From Crossaster papposus (lineage: Eukaryota > Echinodermata > Asteroidea > Velatida > Solasteridae), in NCBI GenBank assembly GCA_037893245.1, contig JBAIAA010000876.1, positions 124,001 to 188,000 on the forward strand: DNA of 64,000 nucleotides, read 5' to 3'. Positions 55,540-64,000 of the stretch are shown in pieces. The notes under the pieces were generated by a model. The model worked only from the letters and a program-made list of their open reading frames with translations. It had not been told where the DNA came from and did not search any database. The first letter of the stretch is position 1, and each line of letters starts with the position of its first letter. Made by a program: the position numbers and the translations under genes.

Positions 55540-55939
55540 AGGCCCTGTCACACTTATAAGTTATAAATACGCAGCGCATCGGTCCCGCATCGGTCGAGCG
55601 CGGTACAAGTACGCTATGTGTTCGTGGGGGATAAGCGGTTCATACGCGGTAATACGCTGATGTTCACGCTATGGAATCTGCACTGGTACTGACAACAGCG
55701 GGAAGCCGCCGCCTTTTTATAACGCGTGGCGAGCGGCGGACATGCGACGGAAATACGCAACTCATACGCACCTCATACGCCATGGATGCGCTGAATTCGT
55801 TACTTATACGCTAGGTGTGCGTCGCATATAAGTCAAAGTAATCGAAACATTTTGAAATTTTGAGCGTACGGCTGCGTATTGAATTTTTTTAACAAGGAAC
55901 TCATAAGTACTTGATATACGCAAAGGTGTGACAGGGCCT
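55540..55939. mobile_element. AGGCCCTGTCACAC element, copy 2 (opposite orientation)
   Basis: About 400 bp, reverse complement of copy 1 with an internal deletion. It abuts copy 1 with only TAA between. Ends AGGCCCTGTCACACT and GGTGTGACAGGGCCT. Together the two make an inverted repeat of about 1.1 kb. Confidence 0.75.
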
Positions 55940-56217
55940 TTACATTGATTACGTAACAATTCGGTGGAAAATGTTCTGATTTGTCGAAAGTATATGTCCA
56001 CCCATAAACGTGAACACAGTTAATAATAGCAGTATAATTTGTGCCATAAACCTGTGAATTTACACCCGGGCATATCCACTAGGTACCCACACGTGACATG
56101 GGTTAGTGGTGGCTGGCACCGGGGCAGGCACTAGGATCCGTCGTGATGGCTAATCAAACGGTATCTTAATGTAACATGTATACACGTAAGCTTACGCACC
56201 ATTGGTTGTACAGTGCC

Positions 56218-56510
56218 TGACACGTGCGTGGTTGCAGTCGGTTGAATGAAAACGCGCTCTGAATGCTGATTTAGGGCACAGATCAAATTATGTCTCTCAA
56301 ATGTGGAATTGAAGTCGGAATCTTCAAATCTTGTTTTCCCGGAACACATACAGCAACCACAGAAATAAAATTTCATTGGGTTGGTTTATCAAGCAGTTGT
56401 CTTTATAGTTTGCTGCTTCAAATGATAAATATACACAAAATGGACTACTTTAGCTTTAATCATGTACGTTTAAAACCGGCCGTTGGACTTAAAATGGCCC
56501 GAGCCGAAAT
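56218..56510. repeat. Dispersed repeat, copy of 45700-45950
   Basis: Shares 'gcagtcggttgaatgaaaac', 'cttgttttcccgg', 'tttgctgcttcaaatgataaa' and 'gtttaaaaccgg' blocks in the same order. The element type is not recognised. Confidence 0.6.
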
Positions 56511-58209
56511 CGCTGCCAATACTTTTAAGACACAGAACATGAACAAATAATATCGACTTCGATTATAACGATAGCATTTTATACAGCAAAAGGCGTAAGT
56601 GTAAGTATTCCCAGCTATTTTCAAACGTTTATCATTCGAATTCACAAATTCTAACATTCCAATTCGCCCAGCAATATTGATTTAGTACAATTTCAAATTG
56701 TACGAATACAAAATATAAGCACACGTATACGTTTCCGTCTAGAGTCGGGATATACGCCGAATTCGTTTTACTCGGAAAATCAAATTCGCCTATGCCACAA
56801 CATTTCAAAGGAAATTTGCTTAATTTCGTCGTACGTCATTATGATGTCATCATCAGTAGAAGACCAACGTGGCAATTTTCCACCTTTTCTTTCCTTGTTT
56901 CTTCACATTACTCGTTTAGTTTATTGGGGTGTTTGGTTGTTTGTTTATTTTGAACATGGTAATCTTTGCAATCTGTTCATGTTTTAGTAACTGTTCTTTT
57001 TAGTTCAATGTACAATGTATATCAGTGGCGTATCCAGTTGGAGCGGGCGGTGCAACTTGCCTTCAACCCACGTTCCTCCCGCCCCCGCCCCGCCACCAAA
57101 GAAGCTGCATATCATATACTACTTTTCAGTACTCTTCTTAGTACGATAAATCATGCCCACAAGGTGCTCGGTACCACAATATATAAAGCAGACACCAGAC
57201 TAATGTATTTAACATAAGTTGGAAATTGATCGATGTCAGACGAACAGACGAATTTGATTTGCAGTGATACTGTATTATTGACTCAGTGCAGTGTTTAAAA
57301 AGGGTGCCCAAACGTGATTGTTTTCTTGGACGAAACTGAATGTTAGTGGATTTGACTGAACAGCTCCTTTTTTTTAATAGCCGAAAAAACCTAAAACTTT
57401 CCATTTCAAAATCTTACATTAATTAGTTGACAGTAATATTGAAATTAGACATAAAACTCCGGCACTTATTTCAGATCTAGTACATTTGTAATCACAAGCT
57501 TCTCACAATAACAATCTTCATGCAAAGTTTTGATAACAATTAAAATAAAATTGTTTAAAATATACATGTATATTCTTCCAAGAATGATTTGAATGGTTTG
57601 AACTGAGAGACCAATTCCGCGGTTTCTTTATAGTCATGTCCCCTGCCAACTTCTTCATAGTGTGTGCCATGACTGGTTCTTGGGACCTGCCGTCACAGAA
57701 TGATCTTTTTCGTGAAGAGGAATGAGAGGATGACTGTAAGAAAGGTCTTCAGTGCGACCAACCAAATGTATAGCTAGACCGAGTTTGACGATGCTGACGA
57801 TTCAACTCCAAACTATACAGTGGAGTGGTGACTCAGAAAGTGAAAAAGATATCTTAGCATCCAGCAAACTTGAAGAATTTTACTCATAGAGCAAAGTTTA
57901 ATAATTGTGTGTACTAGCGGATATTCTTGTTCGTGTAGAATTGATTTCAGTGTTTGAGACCAGTCAGGTTTTGAGAGCAGTTATGGGTATGACAGGCCAA
58001 AACATGTTTATAAAGGCATTGATTACGCAGTTAAATGCAATAGTTACATTTAACTTTCCCCGTGTCTGGTGGGCCTTTTAGTAAACAAAATGTCTGGTAG
58101 TGGGATCTATGTCTCTGAGGTGTACCTGATTATTTAATACGAGTTCCAAGTGGTACTTTCAATAATTACTCGAAGTCAATTCTAATATACTAGGCATAGA
58201 TGCCAGATT
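56511..58209. other. Intergenic, nothing recognised
   Basis: A fragment 'agtggcgtatccagttgg' at 57022 resembles the GGGGCGGATGCAGG ends at 16388. No gene or complete element is seen. Confidence 0.4.
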
Positions 58210-58234
58210 GGGGGGGGGGGGGGGGGGGGGGGGG
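58210..58234. repeat. Poly-G tract
   Basis: 25 consecutive G. Confidence 0.9.
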
Positions 58235-58500
58235 TTGTATGGCAGGCCCTATGTAGCGGAAACTGTTTTCTCGTAGGGGCCATTCTGTGGTCTATGTGAT
58301 GTATTTATTTGAAAATAGTTTCATGAGGTACACGTACCTCCAATGTTTGATCTAGGCCAAATTTGTGGGGGCACCTGTTCATTTCCAATTGGTTTGAGGT
58401 GGTACCTCCAATGTTTACTCGAGTACATTTTGAAGCCTCATTTGGATGCCCCCAGGGGCCACACACATCATGGTGTCCCTGGCAGACATCCATATCTGCA

Positions 58501-58708
58501 CGCTTAAAACTAAAGTGATGAATCAACCTTATAAGTGTGCGGTCAGGAACTACTCTTTAAAAGTTGCAATTCTATACATAAAACTGATTAATTCAATTAT
58601 GTTGAATTGATCAGTTTAATAGCTGAAATTACAACTTTTAAAGAGTAGTCACTGACCGCACACTTATTATAGGCCTAAGGTTGATTCAACACTTTAGTTT
58701 TAAGCGTG
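58501..58708. repeat. 208-bp long hairpin
   Basis: 'CGCTTAAAACTAAAGTG' at 58501 is mirrored at 58692-58708, and 'aagtgtgcggtcag' and 'actactctttaaaagttg' are mirrored inside. It folds almost completely, with a loop near 58595-58605. Confidence 0.8.
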
Positions 58709-58734
58709 TGTTTAATGTTAAGTTACAAAAATGA

Positions 58735-59118
58735 TTCTGTGGAGTGAAATACTGTACTCTGTGGAGACGTGAACACAATGGGGATAATGGGAATGGATAC
58801 GTCTGATGTAAAGGTCCCCATAAGTTTTGTTTACGAAATAGATATATTTAGATTAACTTGAAATGATTCTAAAACTAGTGTTAAGATGTTGGTTAGTGTT
58901 TGGGTTAGGGTATAACATAGGGTATATTGGGTGTAAATTTCAACCCCGGAAATTGATTGTGGCTAAAATAGGAGCATTTTGAAAAAGTTGTCGATTTTAA
59001 AACCATTTTGTACACGAGAACAAAGCGATGTCTTCGCAAGGATACAAACATGCGGATGTACAGTATGTTCAGATATTGGTATCTCGTTCGTTTGATCCCA
59101 ACGCTCTAGGCTCTTGGT
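58735..59118. other. Intergenic, nothing recognised
   Basis: No coding frame or element was identified. Confidence 0.4.
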
Positions 59119-59822
59119 CTAATGGCCCAGTCACAATGTCGGCGATCTGTCGGGGATTAGTTTTGGCCGGGGGTCGTCGTAGAAAATAAAGAATCCTTGA
59201 ACAATCCTAGCAATAATCCTAATAAAAGTGGAGCAGTCACATTGTCTGAGATTTTTTCAAGGATTTTGACCCGGTTTTGTCGAAAAATCTTCTGTCACAG
59301 CCTCCTGCAGCAAGAGCGTCTCAAACTTTTAGCGATCCGATCGGAGGCGCCCTTATATACACGGCGATTTACTACGATTCCACCGTACGATTCGTCGGAG
59401 ACGATCACAGAAAGCGTACGAATCGTCGCAGGGCGCCTCCGATTCAGTCGGAGGGCGCCGGAGACCACTCGCAGACATTGAATCTCAACCTGAATTTCCA
59501 ATCCCACACAGAATCTTGCGACTAGTTTCAGATTATTCGGAGGACGCCTCCGATTAATCGGAGGGCATCGTAGGTCATCGGAGATTGTGTCTGGGATGCC
59601 CAAAATGGGTGAACAATCTTGCGAGCAATCTTAAAACTTAAGTTCAAAGTTGGGGACCGCGACGGGTGTGGCGATGCCTAAAAAATCTGCGACAAGCCGC
59701 AGGCGTCCGGAGAGCGCCTCCGACGGGTGCAAAATCGTGAGATCTGTCTCAAGATTTTGTTCAAATTTCCCGGTTTTACCCATCGCCGACGCATCGCAAC
59801 TGATTTGTGACTGGCCCATTAG
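59119..59822. mobile_element. 704-bp inverted-repeat element rich in CCTCCGA motifs
   Basis: Ends CTAATGGCCCAGTCACA and TGTGACTGGCCCATTAG. The interior holds many copies of CCTCCGAT and TCGGAGG(A/G)CGC, often back to back as local palindromes. The resulting Arg/Ser-rich frames are artefacts. Confidence 0.75.
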
Positions 59823-60291
59823 TATGAATAAGAAGTTTTCTATGCGACAACTTTTTAAGATTTCTTGAAACAGGACGAGCCAATGTCATAAAGATCGACT
59901 TAAACAAAAATAGCCTGTTGGAAAAAGACTTTACCTTGGTTTTTACCAAATTAAATAGCCACGGTTCAGGGGCGGCTCAGTGTCAATCTTGATACTTTCA
60001 AATGAAGACTTTTAGGCCCATTATTGTGTTAAGCGCGTTGCCCAGTATAAGCGCAGTTCGCGGTGCGTTGCCCGTGGAACGAAAGATACTGTACACAATT
60101 ACAATATATTTATTTGTATACGCGCGTGCAAAGTCGTTGCGCAATAGGCGCGTCGAACTTGTGCGGTAACGGTTACGCGCAACCATTCACCGACGCGCCG
60201 TTTTGCCCATACTTTTTCCAATCACGGTTTTGTGAACACGACTGACGGTCTATGCGTTTATGTTTGTGCTCATGGTATACACATCAGCCTC

Positions 60292-60715
60292 GCCTGAGTG
60301 GGCGCGCGTGCGTTCTTTCACAAACCCCTGGCCATGAATAATGTAAACGACGCTGACTGGCTATGCAGTGCGTACTTCGCGCGTATTTCGAAAACTGCAC
60401 GCCCACTTGTAATGCGCTCGCGCGTTCCTGAACGTCACGTCATGTACAAAACATTTTTTCAAGACTGCGCAATACCTGTACAACATGGATTTTGGAAGCC
60501 TCGTTTTTTCGCCCCAAAACGTATACGTTGTAGAGGGTTGACAGAGGTACGTACATTTAATATAAATCCTTCCTAAATAACGCGACGTCGAAATGCAATG
60601 TTTAAAAGGATTGATTCTACAAAATAACAATTACAACATGTTAAACATGGCGTCCCGCGTTGAACTTATAGACTGCAGCTCTAATTTCAAATGTGCCAAT
60701 AGATGGCACATTTAA
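60292..60715. repeat. Dispersed repeat, continuous copy
   Basis: Unites the two parts seen at 45985-46163 and 50668-50857, with only about 50 bp between. It ends at the TTAA where the third MITE starts. Confidence 0.65.
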
Positions 60716-61104
60716 AGGTAGGATACACCATTGGTAATTGCTTGAATTATCATGAATGGGTACGTTCGGGGGGTTGTATTTTATAGTAAATACCGTTTAA
60801 CTGACCAGTCCGTAGTTTTACAATCATGGATGCTGAGAAAAGCAAGAAAAACGGCGTTCGTTTTTATCCGGGGTAGGGCAGTGGGTCTTATGATGTTCTT
60901 GTTTTTTTCGCAATTGCCGTCTGGCGATCGTGATTTTTTTATTTTTTTGTTATTCAATTGTCTGGAACAATTACAGGTTATCTAGCGCAATCATTTTGCT
61001 GGATGCCTAAAATCATTATTTACTTTCAAAGATATTTCTTCAAGATATTTCATAATAATTCGGCAGTAAACTTTTTCGATATCTGCAAATGGTGTATTGT
61101 ACTT
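60716..61104. mobile_element. TTAA-flanked MITE, copy 3
   Basis: A 389-bp, more diverged copy of 710-1084. Ends AGGTAGGATACACCATTGG and 'tggtgtattgtactt', flanked by TTAA (60712-60715 and 61105-61108). It has the same orientation as copy 2. Confidence 0.75.
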
Positions 61105-61403
61105 TTAAATGAGACAATTCCAGAGATTAAAAGATGCGCGTTTCTGCTAAACCGAACGTCACAATGATGAGTTCCAAGGTACGTTTGTTCTCTGTAATTA
61201 GTTAACCAGTTGGAAAGTTATGATTACCTGTATAAATTCTTTCTCATCACAAAACAATATGGGGGTGGGGTGGGGGTGAACAAATGGAGCATCACGCATT
61301 CAACTTAAAATGGAGGCGGGAAGATATCATCCCCTGTGATTTACACCCGCGGTTGGTTTATTCTTTTTTAAATGAGAGCAGCGAGGCTTCAAAGCAACTG
61401 GAG

Positions 61404-61431
<28 letters not shown>
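61404..61431. repeat. Poly-C tract
   Basis: 28 consecutive C, the longest homopolymer in the window, lying just beyond the receptor exon, in a probable intron. Confidence 0.9.
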
Positions 61432-61434
<3 letters not shown>

Positions 61435-61503
61435 TGATTTACTACTGTCTTCAAGATAGTTGCACACTTGAACTTTGTTCTAACCTTGGTTGTTTGTATT
61501 CAC

Positions 61504-62566
61504 CTTTTCGAAACAAACTGTCAGGAAAGTGTAAAGGAAAGGATTGAGGGACGAGTTGATTGGCAGAAGCAGAACCACAACCCACGCATACACCTCAGTG
61601 GACAGAGTGACTGTCTCCGTCTGCGTCAGAATTCCCAGGATGATTATTGGTATCCAACAGCAAAAATCTGTCATCACGATCAGCGCCATCTTGACCGCCA
61701 TTTTGACTTCGCGCTTCCTGTGGGCATTCACTTGCACAGCACTGGTCGTCCGCTTGACGCTGATGAAGATGGCGACGTAGCAAAACAGGACAAGGAGAAA
61801 CAAAACCAGGTTGACACCAAGGAAAAGAACGATTGACAGGATCCAAGATGGTTTTTGACCTTGGGCTACGGAAAAATCTTCTATACTGGAATAATACGAC
61901 CCAAATATGTCCCACTCTACCCCAACCTCAGAATCCTTAGTGGTAAGAGGAAGGCCGATACAAACATCCGAAAGTCCATAAACATCAGACTCAGACCCAA
62001 ATGAAAGTGTCGGCACGATACTCAGACAAAGTGCCATAAACCACAAGACAGCAATGACAACTGTTGCTGATTTACCCCCTAGAGAGAAGTTTCTCAACGG
62101 AAACACAATTCCCAAGAAGCAGTCTACGCTGATGAGAGTCACAAAAAACACCGAAGCTTCGCTGGACAGAACTGACAGAACTCCGGCCAGTTTGCACAGT
62201 GTGCTGGTGCGCCACTCAGGGGCCACAAGAAAGTAGTACTCGCCAAATGTAAAATCTGCACCAGCTATGATTAGCATGTACACACCCATCGTGAGGTCTG
62301 CGATGGCCAGGTTTCCAACCATAAGTGAAAGAGTCTTTTTACCCCCTCTGTCCCTTTTCAGTTTAAGCCTCCAAATGAGGACAGACAAATTACCAATAAG
62401 CGCGCACATCCCAAATACCCACAGCACCGCTCGTAATATGTCATTTGGCATAAGACTGTCGCACAGCTTCAGTGATGGTTGAGGCTTTTGGGGCAAACAA
62501 TCTTGCTCGATATCAAAAGTAAGCAACTTGGAGAAGGCACAACACAGGCGGTAGTCATCAACGTAT
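61504..62566 (-). CDS. Leucine-rich-repeat GPCR (LGR/relaxin-receptor or GRL101-like), seven-transmembrane exon
   Basis: Minus-strand exon of about 354 residues. Acceptor 'cattttcag' ends at 62567, phase 2; donor AAAAG|GTGAAT follows 61504. It starts YVDDYRLCCAF, the hinge seen between the leucine-rich repeats and the membrane domain in LGR-type receptors. Seven membrane segments follow: WVFGMCALIGNLSVL (TM1), LMVGNLAIADL (TM2), LISVDCFLGIVFP (TM3 end), VLWFMALCLSIVP (TM4), SIVLFLGVNLVLFLLVLF (TM5), FCCWIPIIIL (TM6) and LLPINSSLNPFLYTF (TM7). Such receptors couple hormone or peptide binding to G proteins at the plasma membrane. The TM3 end reads DCF where the Arg of a (D/E)RY-type motif is expected. 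Leucine-rich repeats would lie upstream, beyond 62.6 kb; none were recognised to 64 kb. The ligand cannot be named. Confidence 0.85.
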
Positions 62567-62586
62567 CTGAAAATGTAAAGCAACAA

Positions 62587-64000
62587 AATGTATTAAAGGA
62601 TACAAAATGTACAGATAAATTTCTGGACAGAACTGCACATGCAACGCTCAGTCAGTCCGCAGCGCACTAAAAAGCCGTTCTTTTTATGTGCGCTTTATGT
62701 ATGGCACTTTGTGCGTGACCTCTTTTTTGAATACTTAATGAGCTGGCGACGACGCCTTGAATTTGGTTTTATTCACCGACTGTCAATATTATGTATATTT
62801 TCTTTTGGATAAGGAAACATTCTGTTATATTATCAAATCAGATTGGAAATATATGGCATTTAGAGGGTGACATTTATAACGTAAAAAAGCTCCCGAACCA
62901 ACAAATTGACCTTTAAAAAAAGACGAGATTTTTCTATCTTCTGGCGGCGGCCACAACCCAATTTCACATTGATGTTAAAGATAATTTCATATTCTATCAA
63001 TTTGGGGTTGCTTTTAACTTATTCCAGTCAGGGCGCAAAAAATCATAACGTTCTTAATAAACTAACAAACGGAACATCCCGCCATGACAGTGCATAGTCT
63101 TCCTGCGCCCTCATTGGTCGAAAATGACGTCATTGAAAAAGGCTTCGTGATAACATGTAGTTCATTACAATACGCAGTCGTTTTTTTGTATTTTTTTAAT
63201 TGTTCAAGCGAAATAGATTTATCTGCTAATCAGTGGGTTTTTTCTTTTTAATAGTGGACTGATTTGTTAAAAAATGTATTGCCTGCATAAAACAATGTAT
63301 ACCAGACACATACAATACAAACAAGCGACAAATGAAGTCGTTGGTTAACATTTATTGATAACAATAACATTGATAAATACACACTTTCACAATTTATATC
63401 TGTATTGTGAGATAGGTTTATATAATAAACTGCACTTTTTCGCTTACATTAATATACCCTGTTGATGTTCTATGGCTTGAATACAAATGTTAAACTTAAC
63501 CCTGAAAATTTGTTTAATTACATCCGCAATTACATGTACATAAATACTAATTGAAGAAATGACAAATTAGGGTTGGTAATGTTATAGGATAATGAATGTT
63601 TAGCATTTAGGAAAAACTTTAACACAAATATGGCCAACATTCAAATTAAAATAATGACAACATAGTGAAGATGATAATTACCATCATCTTTGGCATAATG
63701 TTCAATGAAACCATTAAGATTTATTATAAAAGTAAATAAAGTTTGTGTTATCCTTTCCTGATGTCTTTGGCATAGTTTCTTGTAAATATTAAATTACAAA
63801 GTAGACCCGCTTCTAACATTGTAAATACAAATGATTTTAAATAAGACATAAATTTTGCTAATATAAATGCTATTGCACATAAATTGTATCACTGATAATA
63901 GAAATAATAAAATCTGCATTTATAAAGTTATGCTGTTTGTGTACAAATTTTGCTCAAAACTTCTTTGGCATAGTTTTTGGCTTCAGGTCTGTTTCAACTG
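62587..64000. other. Presumed upstream intron of the receptor gene
   Basis: AT-rich sequence without recognisable leucine-rich-repeat exons or elements. 'ctttggcatagttt' occurs at 63769 and 63962. Exons as short as 72 bp could have been missed by eye. Confidence 0.35.

Overview
The window looks like gene-poor, transposon-dense nuclear DNA of a marine invertebrate, probably a deuterostome and perhaps an echinoderm. The evidence is spliceosomal introns, a Ty3/gypsy retrotransposon with a chromodomain, L2/CR1-type LINE fragments with short tandem-repeat tails, a tRNA-derived SINE, very many short inverted-repeat elements, and an LGR-type seven-transmembrane exon. No bacterial operon, CRISPR array, rRNA gene or complete tRNA gene was seen. 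The species assignment is inference.

Layout. 0-4.8 kb: minisatellite and two copies of a TTAA-flanked MITE. 4.86-8.28 kb: a multi-exon Crypton-like tyrosine-recombinase gene whose reading frame is split by a 721-bp TA-flanked element. 8.7-17.8 kb: a MITE, a SINE, a perfect ACCGC array of about 105 units, two kilobase-scale foldback elements and smaller elements. 18.2-22.3 kb: two intronless GH13 alpha-glucosidase (maltase-like) genes, head to head, sharing a 581-bp intergenic region. 23.1-31.1 kb: a decayed Ty3/gypsy element on the minus strand with one LTR. Its right side carries a second, rearranged copy of its integrase, 3' region and flank. 31.7-38.4 kb: a minus-strand L2/CR1-like LINE broken by a 239-bp MITE and a 3.27-kb TTAA-flanked element. 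38.8-46 kb: palindromic elements, including a nested foldback of about 3 kb. 46.2-50.7 kb: a 4.5-kb TTA-flanked inverted-repeat element that contains a 5'-truncated plus-strand LINE. 50.7-61.1 kb: MITEs, an AAATTG satellite with a 270-280 bp higher-order period, two opposed copies of one element, and a third copy of the TTAA MITE. 61.5-62.6 kb: the seven-transmembrane exon of a receptor gene on the minus strand.

The cellular genes best supported are the maltase pair and the receptor exon. The recombinase gene may be a Crypton element or a gene derived from one. The rest is a palimpsest of nested insertions, several with target-site duplications that show which element came first. No pathway links the genes.
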